Assembly (NCBI GenBank): GCA_937891765.1
Contig: CALAGQ010000048.1
Span: 1-64,000, forward strand
DNA: 64,000 bases
Source of the DNA: an uncultured Nitrospina sp.
GTDB lineage: Bacteria; Nitrospinota; Nitrospinia; Nitrospinales; VA-1
Direction of reading: 5' to 3'
In this document: positions 7,590 through 15,713 of the stretch, one piece after another
Layout of the letters: each line of letters opens with the position of its first letter
Numbering within the stretch: position 1 is the first letter of the stretch
Position numbers and translations under genes: made by a program
The notes under the pieces: generated by a model
What the model saw: the letters and a program-made list of their open reading frames with translations, nothing else
What the model was told of the DNA's origin: nothing
The model's database searches: none

Positions 7590-8408
7590 ATGGACGCCAA
7601 TCAGATTCGCTTTGCGATATTTATTTCGGTGTTTTTGTTGATGCTGGGGTTGGAGTCGGTCATTCAACGTCATCCTACCGTTGACTCTAAAAAACGTCGG
7701 CTGAAAATAAATTTAGCTTTAACGGGCATCGATATTCTGGTGGTGCGCATTTTTTTTGGCGCGGCAGCGATGGGTGCCGCCCAATTTGCCGGAGAGAAAG
7801 GGTGGGGGCTGTTCAACTACCTTGAATGGCCGGAGGGACTGGAAACCTTGCTTGCAGTGGTCATTCTGGACCTGATGATTTATATCCAGCATGTGGTGTT
7901 ACATATGATCCCTTTTTTCTGGCGCTTTCATGTCGTGCATCATTCCGACCTTGATTTGGACGTTTCATCTGGATTACGCTTTCACCCTATAGAGATATTA
8001 GCATCCATGTTTTATAAAATTGGTTTGGTCTTTGCTTTGGGTCCGTCCCCGGTGGCGGTTTTGATCTTCGAGGCAGTTTTGAATGGAATGGCTCAGTTTT
8101 CCCATTCCAATATCACTTTGCCCCAGAGCCTCGACCGCCTGTTAAGGTATGTAATTGTCACGCCGGATATGCATCGCATTCATCATTCGGTGGAGAAAAT
8201 GGAAACTAACTCCAACTTCGGTTTTAATTTGTCTATCTGGGACCGAGCTTTGGGGACATATATTCATGACGCGTCAAAACCGCAACCTCGGATTATAATC
8301 GGAGTCAACGCGTTCCGCACCCCTGAGGAAGTAACTCTGAAAAATTTATTGATGATGCCGTTCCGGAAGGTTCCCGAAAGCTACTCGCTTTCCCCCGAAA
8401 AAAAATAA
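7590..8408 (+). CDS. Fatty acid hydroxylase / sterol desaturase family membrane protein
   Basis: A 272-residue integral membrane protein carrying the histidine clusters of the di-iron hydroxylase superfamily: HVVLH (101-105), HVVHH (114-118), a further histidine region near 170 and HRIHH (195-199). These ligate a non-haem di-iron centre that hydroxylates or desaturates lipids using O2. The real substrate (fatty acid, hopanoid, carotenoid) cannot be told from sequence. Ends 9 bp before pyruvate kinase, so the two are probably cotranscribed. Confidence 0.85.
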   Translation: MDANQIRFAIFISVFLLMLGLESVIQRHPTVDSKKRRLKINLALTGIDILVVRIFFGAAAMGAAQFAGEKGWGLFNYLEWPEGLETLLAVVILDLMIYIQHVVLHMIPFFWRFHVVHHSDLDLDVSSGLRFHPIEILASMFYKIGLVFALGPSPVAVLIFEAVLNGMAQFSHSNITLPQSLDRLLRYVIVTPDMHRIHHSVEKMETNSNFGFNLSIWDRALGTYIHDASKPQPRIIIGVNAFRTPEEVTLKNLLMMPFRKVPESYSLSPEKK

Positions 8409-8417
8409 GGAGAGGTT

Positions 8418-9848
8418 ATGGCTATCAGATTAACGAAAATCATTGCGACGCTGGGACCTGCCAGTGGCAGTAAAACGATTATCCGGAATCTGGTGGCAAA
8501 GGGAGTCAATATATTCAGACTCAACCTTTCCCACGGGGATCATGAAACCGTCCGGCAATGGATTCACTGGATTCGCGAGGTTGAAAAAGAACGCCATACT
8601 TTTACAGGAATTCTCCTGGACCTTCAGGGCCCAAAGATCCGTGTGGGAAAATTCGAGAAGGGCTCCATTCATTTAAAGCGTGGCCAAAGAGTGGTTTTCA
8701 CCACAGAGAAAAAGATGGGGAGTTCTTCCCTGGTGCATGTCCAATACGCGCAGTTTCATAAAGAAGTGGGTGTCGGCAACCGGATTTATCTTGATGATGG
8801 AAGGCTCAGCGGTGTGGTGAAGAGAGTTACCGGTCAGCGCGTGGAGGTCGAAATGCTGGTTGGGGGCACGTTGTCGAATCATAAAGGTTTGAACTTGCCC
8901 GATGCCCGCCTGAGCGCAAACCCGATAACGGCAAAAGACAAGGCGGATCTCAAATTTGGCCTTCAGGAAGGCGTGGATATGGTGGCATTGTCTTTCACCG
9001 GTTCGGCAAAAGATGTGCAAAAGCTACGCGCCATGATCAAGAATGAAGGTGGAAAAGGAGTAGAGATCATCGCCAAAATTGAACGCAAGCAGGCGGTGGA
9101 AAATCTGGAAGAAATTGTTGAGGCCGCAGACGGCATCATGGTTGCGCGGGGAGATTTGGGGATTGAGATTCCCTTGACTGAAGTTCCGGTGGTTCAGCAG
9201 AAAATTTTGCGGCAAGGCGCCAAGCATTCCAAACCGGTGATCGTCGCCACGCAGATGCTGGAGTCGATGATTGAAAATCCGCGCCCGACTCGTGCGGAAG
9301 TTTCGGATGTGGCCGGCGCAGTCATGGATTGTGCCGACGCGATCATGCTTTCGGGAGAAACCGCCGTCGGCAAACATGCCACCGCGGCGGTGGGGGTTAT
9401 GGTCGAGACCGCGTTGACCACCGAAGCATATTTAGCAGGTACGCGGGCGATCGAACCCTGGAGCCGGTTTTTTCAGGGAGATCCAAGCATCAACGAAGGC
9501 ATCACTTACTCCGCCAATCGGATGGTGGAGTTGTTGCACGCCAAAGCCATGGTGGTGTTTACCGTCACCGGCGGAACGGCCAAAATGGTGGCTTGCCCAA
9601 AGCCTATGGTTCCAATATTTGCGTTCACCTCCAGTTTGCAGAGGGCGCGTCTTTTGAACTTGGTGCGCGGGGCCGTCCCTTTTATGGTCGAGGAAGACAG
9701 GCACTTGTTACTCCATATGGACCAAATGCTTGCCATGCTGAAAAACAAAAGGTTGTTGAAAAAGGGTGACCGGGTGGTGATCACCACGGGAATTCCGGTT
9801 GGCATTCCTAACTGGACTAATGTGATCCGGGTTGAAGTAGTCGCCTGA
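8418..9848 (+). CDS. pyk: Pyruvate kinase
   Basis: Transfers phosphate from phosphoenolpyruvate to ADP in the last step of glycolysis. 476 residues, normal length. The N-terminal TKIIATLGPAS and FRLNLSHG motifs, the B domain around 70-165, the active-site segment IAKIERKQAVENL (catalytic lysine near 220) with MVARGDLGIEIP after it, and the C-terminal regulatory domain (about 345-476) are all present. Shine-Dalgarno GGAGAGG precedes the ATG. Confidence 0.95.
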   Translation: MAIRLTKIIATLGPASGSKTIIRNLVAKGVNIFRLNLSHGDHETVRQWIHWIREVEKERHTFTGILLDLQGPKIRVGKFEKGSIHLKRGQRVVFTTEKKMGSSSLVHVQYAQFHKEVGVGNRIYLDDGRLSGVVKRVTGQRVEVEMLVGGTLSNHKGLNLPDARLSANPITAKDKADLKFGLQEGVDMVALSFTGSAKDVQKLRAMIKNEGGKGVEIIAKIERKQAVENLEEIVEAADGIMVARGDLGIEIPLTEVPVVQQKILRQGAKHSKPVIVATQMLESMIENPRPTRAEVSDVAGAVMDCADAIMLSGETAVGKHATAAVGVMVETALTTEAYLAGTRAIEPWSRFFQGDPSINEGITYSANRMVELLHAKAMVVFTVTGGTAKMVACPKPMVPIFAFTSSLQRARLLNLVRGAVPFMVEEDRHLLLHMDQMLAMLKNKRLLKKGDRVVITTGIPVGIPNWTNVIRVEVVA

Positions 9849-9900
9849 AGGAGATAAGCAGCTAGCTTTCAATTTTAATTTTTTCCTGATAAGATTCCGT

Positions 9901-10110
9901 ATGTCTCCCCGATATTATATAGGCACCGCGATTCTGGTTGCGGTTCTCACGCTGGCTATCAGCTGGTGGAAGCAAAAGCAGACCCGGCGTGAAATTTTTT
10001 GGGTTATGGCCAAAGTTGTTTCCGCTTTGGCTGTAATTGCTGGAGGAGTTCTGGGTGTGGCCCAACTCCTTGCATTTTTTGGCGTGGCCCAATCAGGATT
10101 TTTCTTATGA
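9901..10110 (+). CDS. Small membrane protein, upstream member of a pair
   Basis: A 69-residue protein with two predicted transmembrane helices (about 6-22 and 37-60) joined by a basic linker containing KQKQTRRE. Its stop codon overlaps the ATG of the next small membrane gene (ATGA at 10107-10110), a sign of translational coupling. No recognisable family. Confidence 0.55.
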   Translation: MSPRYYIGTAILVAVLTLAISWWKQKQTRREIFWVMAKVVSALAVIAGGVLGVAQLLAFFGVAQSGFFL

Positions 10111-10337
10111 GCACTCAACCTTCAGACTTCTCAGGATTCATGATCGTTATCCTGGCCCTGTCCTTTTTTACACTCTCTTATTTTATGGGCATGCTGGTCC
10201 ACTCTGCCCTGATGTATGAAGACACAAAAAATATTGGAAAAGACAGCCGCAGAGGGTGGGTGTTGAGCATGGTCGCTGGAACCGGCATAACAGGGTGGAT
10301 GTTCTATTATGGGTACTACATGAATTTTTTAAGATAA
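10107..10337 (+). CDS. Small membrane protein, downstream member of a pair
   Basis: A 76-residue protein starting inside the stop codon of the previous gene. Two hydrophobic segments (about 9-34 and 50-68) flank a polar loop containing EDTKNIGKDSRRG. Function unknown; the overlap suggests that the two products act together. Confidence 0.55.
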   Translation: MSTQPSDFSGFMIVILALSFFTLSYFMGMLVHSALMYEDTKNIGKDSRRGWVLSMVAGTGITGWMFYYGYYMNFLR

Positions 10338-10346
10338 AGTCTTTTT

Positions 10347-10697
10347 TTAAAGAGACAGCAGGTCGATCAGTTTCTGGCAGTCATTTTTATACCCTATGAT
10401 TTCCGCAATTTCATCCTCGCTCAAATCATCAGCCAGGTTTTCCTCAATTAAATCAATCGCATCATTCAGTCCGCCAGCAACGATGTCGAGCTCATTTTCG
10501 CTCAGCGCATACATCGACCCGCTTTGCTTGAGCTTGTCAAACACTCGCGAATATTTGGCCTTGTAATCTACGAGCCCGTTCTTTTTTTCAGGAGACAACT
10601 CCTGCTTGAGTTCGGTATTCATGTCCGATATCGAATCGTTCAAGGCCATTTTAATGGTTTCAATATCTTTGCCTGTGATGGATGCGAGTGATTTCAT
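10347..10697 (-). CDS. Acidic helical hypothetical protein
   Basis: A 116-residue soluble protein, strongly acidic and predicted all-helical, without cysteine clusters or known motifs beyond the repeated spacing of leucine and isoleucine. Starts at ATG 10697. It converges with the small membrane pair, with only 9 bp between the stops. Function unknown. Confidence 0.55.
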   Translation of the reverse strand: MKSLASITGKDIETIKMALNDSISDMNTELKQELSPEKKNGLVDYKAKYSRVFDKLKQSGSMYALSENELDIVAGGLNDAIDLIEENLADDLSEDEIAEIIGYKNDCQKLIDLLSL

Positions 10698-10872
10698 GCT
10701 TTCCTGTATTCAAAATTAAAGTTGCTGATTGGGTCAATATTTTATTCGAATTTTGACCAAATCTAGAGTTCCTGATGTTTTACCATAAGTTTGCCCCGGG
10801 TCGTATGAAAAATTATAGGGGTTGCATGAAAAGGCCGGTTTGTCGATTCCCCGTCCCCAAAAAAATCTAAGC

Positions 10873-10905
10873 CGGCTTATACAGGGCTCTGCCTCACATA
10901 AGCCG
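10873..10905. terminator. Hairpin terminator downstream of hsp20
   Basis: CGGCTTAT (10873-10880) pairs with ATAAGCCG (10898-10905); an internal AGGGC/GCCT pairing can extend the stem. On the minus strand it is followed by TTAGATTTTTTT, fitting an intrinsic terminator for hsp20; on the plus strand T-rich sequence also follows. Confidence 0.7.
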
Positions 10906-10931
10906 ACAAGAGATTTTTTCTTTTTAAAGGC

Positions 10932-11360
10932 TCAAGATTCGACCTTGATCTCGATTTTTTTCGGTTTTGCCTGCTCTTTTTTCGGCAAGGTGACCTTCAG
11001 GACTCCCTGCTCCATTTTGGCTACGACGTTTTCCGGGTCAATTTGGTCGCTGAGCCTGAAGCTTCTGGCAAAACTTTGTTTGCTGAATTCGCGGATGCGA
11101 TAGTCATTTTTATCAGTTTGCGAATTTTGCTCCCGATGGCCCTTGAGGGTCAAAACACCGTCATGGAACTCAACCGAAACGTCCTTCTCTGTCATGCCAG
11201 GGGTTTCCGCTTCCAGATGAAATGCTTCATCCTTTTCAATCACATTGACCTTGGGCAGAACGGTTGAGTGCTCCCCGTGTGTTCGGGGGAACCCAAAAAA
11301 CCGGTCGGTATCAAAAAATCGATCTAAAGCCTGCTCTGGATTAAATGTTACGAGATTCAT
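10932..11360 (-). CDS. Small heat shock protein, Hsp20/alpha-crystallin family
   Basis: A 142-residue ATP-independent holdase. The alpha-crystallin domain covers about 36-130, with the typical A-x-x-x-n-GVL motif as MEQGVLKVTLPK near the end, and the C-terminal IEI is the IxI motif that docks neighbouring dimers. Shine-Dalgarno AAGGAG precedes the ATG. The gene has its own promoter and a hairpin-rich leader upstream, compatible with heat-dependent control. Confidence 0.93.
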   Translation of the reverse strand: MNLVTFNPEQALDRFFDTDRFFGFPRTHGEHSTVLPKVNVIEKDEAFHLEAETPGMTEKDVSVEFHDGVLTLKGHREQNSQTDKNDYRIREFSKQSFARSFRLSDQIDPENVVAKMEQGVLKVTLPKKEQAKPKKIEIKVES

Positions 11361-11398
11361 GATGTTCTCCTTCTAAAAGTGGTTGATGGTTATCATGT

Positions 11399-11425
11399 CT
11401 CTCGGCCGAGAGGATATTTCTTATC
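11399..11425 (-). promoter_or_regulatory. Two hairpins in the hsp20 leader
   Basis: The palindrome CTCTCGGCCGAGAG (11399-11412) lies beside GGATA/TATCC around a short loop (11413-11425). Both fall between the predicted start of transcription near 11427 and the ribosome binding site. They could be an operator or part of an RNA thermometer; neither is proven. Confidence 0.35.
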
Positions 11426-11433
11426 CTGCTTTA

Positions 11434-11462
11434 TGAATAAAATGGGGGTTAGAGGTTGTCAA
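11434..11462 (-). promoter_or_regulatory. Promoter of hsp20, also sigma-32-like
   Basis: Minus strand: TTGACA (11457-11462), 17-bp spacer, TATTCA (11434-11439). The -35 is extended as CTTGACA and CCCCATTT lies in the spacer, so the same stretch partly resembles a heat-shock sigma-32 promoter, although its spacing to CCCCAT (9 bp) is shorter than usual. Confidence 0.55.
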
Positions 11463-11494
11463 GCTGGCTGGAGAAAATAAATTCCGCTAAAAAA

Positions 11495-11503
11495 TGCTAT
11501 AAT
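11495..11503 (+). promoter_or_regulatory. Extended -10 of the receiver gene at 11569
   Basis: TGCTATAAT is a perfect -10 hexamer with the TGn extension. The identical nine bases precede the paralogous receiver gene at 59812. Confidence 0.55.
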
Positions 11504-11568
11504 TTATCGTATAAAACTAGGTGGCCCGCAGGATTCATTAAACTCTAAGGGGAGATGGAGGTTTTTAT

Positions 11569-11940
11569 ATGGATTATACGGTTTGTGTGGTTGAGGATGA
11601 GAGGGTTTCCCGGACGATGATCGTTGAATTGTTGAAAAAGATGGGAATTGATAGAATAGTTGCGTCAACAAATGGTCAGAACGCTCTGGAAAAACTCAAG
11701 GTTCAAAAAGTCGATTTGATTATTTCAGATTGGCATATGCCAGTGATGGATGGGCTGGAATTTTATAAGGCTGTTAAGAAGGATGAGGCGTATGTAGACA
11801 CACCCTTCCTGATGGTGACTGTAGAAGATTCAAAAGAAAAAGTGGTTGAGGCGTTGAAGATAGGGATCCGCGATTACATTGTCAAACCCGTGTCAAAGAA
11901 TAGTTTTGAGAGCAAGGTGAAAACGCTTTTAAAATTTTAG
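11569..11940 (+). CDS. Stand-alone CheY-like receiver protein
   Basis: A 123-residue single REC domain without an output domain. The acidic pocket is E9-D10-E11, the phospho-acceptor is D54 in ISDWHMP, with T84 in LMVTVE and K107 in DYIVKP. Such proteins pass phosphate or bind targets directly, as CheY does with flagellar motors. No kinase or chemotaxis gene is adjacent. It is closely similar to the protein at 59812-60198 (shared DWHMP, PFLMVTVE, RDYIVKP). Confidence 0.88.
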   Translation: MDYTVCVVEDERVSRTMIVELLKKMGIDRIVASTNGQNALEKLKVQKVDLIISDWHMPVMDGLEFYKAVKKDEAYVDTPFLMVTVEDSKEKVVEALKIGIRDYIVKPVSKNSFESKVKTLLKF

Positions 11941-11982
11941 AGTATCCTCTCGTCTGTAGCGAAATCAGGCATAAAGCAAAAA

Positions 11983-12008
11983 CGCCCTGCGATACCTGTC
12001 GAAGGGCG
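11983..12008 (-). terminator. Intrinsic terminator of the cytochrome c unit
   Basis: CGCCCT/AGGGCG with an inner CGA/TCG pairing; on the minus strand the hairpin is followed by TTTTTGCTTTAT. It would end transcription from the genes at 12062-13211. Confidence 0.7.
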
Positions 12009-12061
12009 AGTGCCTGTTTTCATCTCGGCCTCCAGTAAGCCGGCCCTTCAGTATCAAACTC

Positions 12062-12163
12062 TCAGTTCCCAAACAGGGAAAATCCTAAGGAGAGGGCGGT
12101 ATAAATCACGCAGAAAATGCAGGCAAAAAATGGTTTCCGGTAGATGTCGGAGAGTTTTTTCAT
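12062..12163 (-). CDS. Possible 33-residue single-span membrane peptide
   Basis: A short frame from the ATG at 12163 codes MKKLSDIYRKPFFACIF and then a hydrophobic stretch to residue 33: a basic N-terminus followed by one transmembrane helix. It lies 44 bp after the cytochrome c gene and before the terminator, where a small accessory subunit would fit. The Shine-Dalgarno (GGTGAT) is weak. Coding status uncertain. Confidence 0.35.
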   Translation of the reverse strand: MKKLSDIYRKPFFACIFCVIYTALSLGFSLFGN

Positions 12164-12206
12164 ATCACCATTATAGATCTTCGGGCAGATTCTGGCAATA
12201 TCGTCG

Positions 12207-12671
12207 TTATTTTCCAAAGGACCGAACATAGTGAACCAACTGCCAAATCTGATTGTCTGACAAACCCGGAAACGCAAACATGGAGGTGTTTTTGGAGCCG
12301 TTTTTGATGACCCAAAACAACTGACCATCCGGCAATTTCCCCATGGTTTCTCTGCAGGTGAAGTTTCTCGGAGGCGGAGTGCTTTCAAAGTCCGGGTCGC
12401 TTTTCCCATTACCCTTTATCCCGTGGCAAAATTTACAGGCAATGGGTTTAGCCTGATTATGAAACAGATTCTCACCGGCCTTCAGAGTCTTGTCATCAAA
12501 CAAAAGTGGATTTTTCAGGGCTAAAAACTCTTGTGGAGCGGTCGGAGTTTTCCGGTCTTGCGGGCACTCTTGGGCAAATCCTAAGACCGAGGAACTCATA
12601 AACAACGCCGAACATAGAATCAATGCGGCCACTTTGCAGATCATTTTTTTTAATCCAACCTTACTGGTCAT
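12207..12671 (-). CDS. Monohaem cytochrome c
   Basis: A 154-residue exported class I cytochrome c. The signal peptide ends near residue 33; the haem site is CKFCH at 79-83 and the probable axial methionine is M131 in TSMFAFPGL. Extra cysteines at about 36 and 106 could form a disulphide. Such proteins carry electrons in the periplasm; the adjacent diheme peroxidase on the other side of the oxyR-like gene is a possible electron acceptor, but that is inference. 15 bp downstream of the YqhA-type gene on the same strand. Confidence 0.85.
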   Translation of the reverse strand: MTSKVGLKKMICKVAALILCSALFMSSSVLGFAQECPQDRKTPTAPQEFLALKNPLLFDDKTLKAGENLFHNQAKPIACKFCHGIKGNGKSDPDFESTPPPRNFTCRETMGKLPDGQLFWVIKNGSKNTSMFAFPGLSDNQIWQLVHYVRSFGK

Positions 12672-12686
12672 ATTCCGTCGCTTTTG

Positions 12687-13211
12687 TCAGTGCTCGGCGG
12701 TGCCCGAGGCGATCCGATCCATCAGGGCGAAGAAGACACCGCTCAATACAAAGGCCATGTGAATCACGACCTTCCATAAGAACATTTCCGTGTTGGCCTC
12801 GGTCGGTTCGGCAGGGATTTCCACAAAAGTTTTCAGAAGGTGAATGGCAGAAATTGCGACAATGGCACCAATGACCTTTAACTTGAGTCCGCTAAAATCA
12901 ACTTTACCCATCCAGTCTGGCCGATCTGAATGCCCGGCTGTGTCTATTTTGGAGACGAAAATTTCATAGCCCGAGAAGATGATCATGAGCAATAAAGACC
13001 CGATCAGGGTGATGTCTATCAGGGCCAGAACACCAATGATCACTTCACTTTCGGAGCTGCTGAAAACGTGGGCGGTCAGGTGAATCAGTTCCTGAGAAAA
13101 CTTTATAAAAAGCAGGGCGATGCTGATGACCAGACCAAGAAAAAAGGGAGCTAGCAACCACCGACTGTTGAATATGAATTTTTCTAAAAGATTTTCTAAT
13201 TTATTAAACAT
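12687..13211 (-). CDS. YqhA/UPF0114 family membrane protein
   Basis: A 174-residue inner-membrane protein with about four transmembrane helices. The phrase SRWLLAPFFLGLV near the N-terminus, GYEIFVSKID around residue 83-92 and LKLKVIGAIVAISAIHLL are typical of the UPF0114 (YqhA) family, whose function is not established. Cotranscribed with the downstream cytochrome c. Confidence 0.82.
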   Translation of the reverse strand: MFNKLENLLEKFIFNSRWLLAPFFLGLVISIALLFIKFSQELIHLTAHVFSSSESEVIIGVLALIDITLIGSLLLMIIFSGYEIFVSKIDTAGHSDRPDWMGKVDFSGLKLKVIGAIVAISAIHLLKTFVEIPAEPTEANTEMFLWKVVIHMAFVLSGVFFALMDRIASGTAEH

Positions 13212-13325
13212 TACTTCTCCAGATTAAAATGGGGGTGCTCGCTCTCAGAGCCTGGAAAAAAGGACTGCCGTGGGCGACTTCCTGAATTTTGGGAATATTA
13301 ACCTCAATAAGCTTAGACGATCAAC

Positions 13326-14291
13326 CTATTTAAACGAAGATATTTCGATCACCCGCTCTTTTATTTTTGAAGTTTTTAGCTCCTTGGGGAGAGACGAAAC
13401 GATATCTTTATAAAGAGCATCGATAATGCTTTTTTTGAGGTAGGCGCGGGTATAAACAATGCTGACTTCCCGGGCCGGGATGGGTGCCTTAAAAAATCGG
13501 ACCTTTTTCTTTTTCTCCGTGGTAGACATTCCCAAAGTAGCCAGCCAAGGTAGCAAGGTATATCCAAATTTTTGGTCGACCAGCCGCTTCAATGTTTCCA
13601 GGTTTCCGCTTTCAAAAATCAGATTTCTAGGTTTGGAACCTTTTCCTTTTATTTTTTTGCAAATTTCAATCGCTTGATCCCTGAAGCAATGCCCTTCATT
13701 CAAGAGCCAGATATCATTAAGACTTAAATCATTTTCTGAAAGTTGACCACGAGAAAGCAGGGGGTGGTCAGGGGAAAGATAGGCCAGAAAGGGTTCGTTA
13801 AAAATAGGCTTCTCAGCGATACCATTGATATTTAAGGGGGTCGCCAGAATTCCGGCATCGATCTGGTCTTCTTTCAGTTTTTTGATGATTTGAGGAGTTT
13901 GCAATTCCTCAATAATTAAACGCACTCCGGGATAATTTGTCGTGAATTTTTCCAGAAAAATTGGTAATAAATAGGGTGCGAGAGTGGGTATTATCCCTAA
14001 ATTAAAAGGCCCGCTTATTTCCCCTTTCTCTGCTTTAATCAATTCCTCAATTCTAAGAACTTCCTGCAGCGAAATTTGAGCCTGCTCGATAACTTTTCGA
14101 CCGATGGCAGTCGGTTCCACTGGTTTTTTTGAGCGGTCAAAAAGAATGACCCCCAAATCATTCTCCAGCTTTTGAATCTGCATACTCAGTGTGGGCTGGG
14201 AGATAAAACAGGCTCTGGCGGCGGACCCAAAGTTTCGGGTCTGAAAAACCGCAACGATATAGCTGAGTTGTGTGAAAGTGATAGATTTCAT
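13326..14291 (-). CDS. oxyR: OxyR-type LysR regulator
   Basis: A 321-residue LysR-family activator: winged helix-turn-helix at 1-65 (SAARACFISQPTLSMQIQKLE) and a substrate-type domain at 90-300. In the latter, GHCFRDQAIEIC places cysteines at 202 and 211, matching in context and in nine-residue spacing the peroxide-sensing Cys199/Cys208 pair of E. coli OxyR. This points to a true hydrogen peroxide sensor. It is transcribed away from the cytochrome c peroxidase at 14525, its likely target. Confidence 0.87.
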   Translation of the reverse strand: MKSITFTQLSYIVAVFQTRNFGSAARACFISQPTLSMQIQKLENDLGVILFDRSKKPVEPTAIGRKVIEQAQISLQEVLRIEELIKAEKGEISGPFNLGIIPTLAPYLLPIFLEKFTTNYPGVRLIIEELQTPQIIKKLKEDQIDAGILATPLNINGIAEKPIFNEPFLAYLSPDHPLLSRGQLSENDLSLNDIWLLNEGHCFRDQAIEICKKIKGKGSKPRNLIFESGNLETLKRLVDQKFGYTLLPWLATLGMSTTEKKKKVRFFKAPIPAREVSIVYTRAYLKKSIIDALYKDIVSSLPKELKTSKIKERVIEISSFK

Positions 14292-14316
14292 CTATTAGAT
14301 TATAGTAACAATCGAT
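14281..14316. promoter_or_regulatory. Putative OxyR operator overlapping the oxyR start
   Basis: ATAG-N7-CTAT-N6-ATAG-N7-CGAT begins at 14281. The OxyR consensus is four such tetranucleotides each spaced by seven; here three match exactly, the fourth has one change, and the middle spacer is one base short. It covers the oxyR start codon, fitting autoregulation. A second palindrome GATTAGACTAATC follows at 14314-14326. Confidence 0.5.
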
Positions 14317-14524
14317 TAGACTAATCAACTGAAATCCCCAATAATTAAGAAGTGAAAGTTGAGCCCAATCCATTTAAGGGGATAGCAAAAGTGGACAACA
14401 ATAGACCTCTTAACTCAAAGAATCCATGCTCACGAAAGGACTGTTTTGATGTTGAGGAGTCTTCTGGGCAATTGAACAATCTAGTTGTATTATGTAAACA
14501 GTCTTTATAAAGGGGGTAATCACA

Positions 14525-15586
14525 GTGATAGCGAAAAACGTTAGAAACAAGAAGGTTCAGTTACTGGGAGCGATTGGAACAATTTTGCTCTTGTTGGGTG
14601 GGCCTCTCTGGGCCATAGCCGCACCTGAAAAATATGAGCTCAAAATCCCTTTGGGACTGGATGAAGAACAATTTGTTATTCCGGAAGACAATCCTTTGAC
14701 CAAAGAGAAGATAGAACTGGGTCGTCTCCTTTTTTTCGATAAGCGCATGTCGCAGGACAATACCATTTCATGCTCCACTTGCCATATTCCGGCCCTGGCT
14801 TTCACGGACGGGAAACCTGTTTCTGCAGGGATTCGCGGCCAAAAGGGAGATCGAAGTGCACCAACATCCATCAATCGAGGATTCAGCAAAGCTCAGTTTT
14901 GGGATGGGCGTGCTTCCACATTAGAGGAGCAGTCTGTTGGGCCATTGACCAACCCGATTGAGCATGGCTTTTCCAATAACGATGACGTGGTTGCCAAGAT
15001 AAATAAAATCGAGGGCTATAAAAATCTATTCAACAAAGCATTTGGAACCAGCACGATTACTATTCAGCATGTAGGAAAAGCCATTGCCTCTTTCCAGCGG
15101 ACACTCATTTCTGGAAACAGTTCTTTCGACCGATTTGATTATGATGGAGATACAAAGGCGATTTCCGAAGCGGCCAAACGGGGTAAAATACTGTTTTTTG
15201 GTAAGGCCCGATGCAATTTGTGCCATATGGGAACCAACTTCTCAGATGAAAAGTTCCACAATATCGGGATTGGTGTGGGAGTAAAACCCATGGATGTTGG
15301 GAGGTTTCAAGTTTCCAAGGACTCAAAAGATACCGGTGCATTCAAAACGCCGACTTTGAGGGAGATATCAAAAACAGCCCCGTATATGCACGATGGTCGG
15401 TTCGTAACCCTGAAACAAGTGGTCGATCATTATAATCAGGGTGGTGTTAAAAATCCGTTTTTGGACAACCAGCTCATTCCGCTGAACCTTACTGAGGCGG
15501 AAAAACAAGACCTTATTGAAATGCTACGCACTTTGAACGGTGAGAGTTGGCAGCATGCACAAGCCCCACTTTCGTTTCCGCAGTAA
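14525..15586 (+). CDS. Diheme cytochrome c peroxidase (CcpA/MauG family)
   Basis: Reduces hydrogen peroxide to water in the periplasm using electrons from small cytochromes. 353 residues from a GTG start preceded by AAAGGGGG; the signal segment is about 12-32. Two haem sites are present: CSTCH (83-87) in the peroxidatic domain and CNLCH (230-234) in the electron-transfer domain. FKTPTLREISKTAPYMHDG is the conserved segment of the C-terminal half and holds the probable axial methionine. Length and layout fit bacterial CcpA. Divergent from oxyR, so probably peroxide-induced. Confidence 0.93.
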   Translation: MIAKNVRNKKVQLLGAIGTILLLLGGPLWAIAAPEKYELKIPLGLDEEQFVIPEDNPLTKEKIELGRLLFFDKRMSQDNTISCSTCHIPALAFTDGKPVSAGIRGQKGDRSAPTSINRGFSKAQFWDGRASTLEEQSVGPLTNPIEHGFSNNDDVVAKINKIEGYKNLFNKAFGTSTITIQHVGKAIASFQRTLISGNSSFDRFDYDGDTKAISEAAKRGKILFFGKARCNLCHMGTNFSDEKFHNIGIGVGVKPMDVGRFQVSKDSKDTGAFKTPTLREISKTAPYMHDGRFVTLKQVVDHYNQGGVKNPFLDNQLIPLNLTEAEKQDLIEMLRTLNGESWQHAQAPLSFPQ

Positions 15587-15674
15587 TGAAATTCAATAAA
15601 CAATTTTTCTCATTGGAGAAAAAATTGGGTTAAGCACGGTAATCAGCAACTAGTCACTTTGTTTGAGACTGGTG

Positions 15675-15700
15675 GGGGTTGCGGTTAAGGCCGTAACCCC
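15675..15700 (+). terminator. Hairpin after the cytochrome c peroxidase
   Basis: GGGGTTGCGG pairs with CCGTAACCCC over ten positions (one G-U) around TTAAGG, followed by TTATATAATA. It lies between the convergent peroxidase and the rpoD/tRNA unit. The T tract is imperfect. A second A/T-rich palindrome is at 15601-15627. Confidence 0.5.
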
Positions 15701-15713
15701 TTATATAATATGA

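Noticed and set aside
15601-15627. A/T-rich palindrome as a separate terminator
   Set aside because: The stem is asymmetric and of A-T pairs only; the GC-rich hairpin at 15675-15700 is the better candidate.
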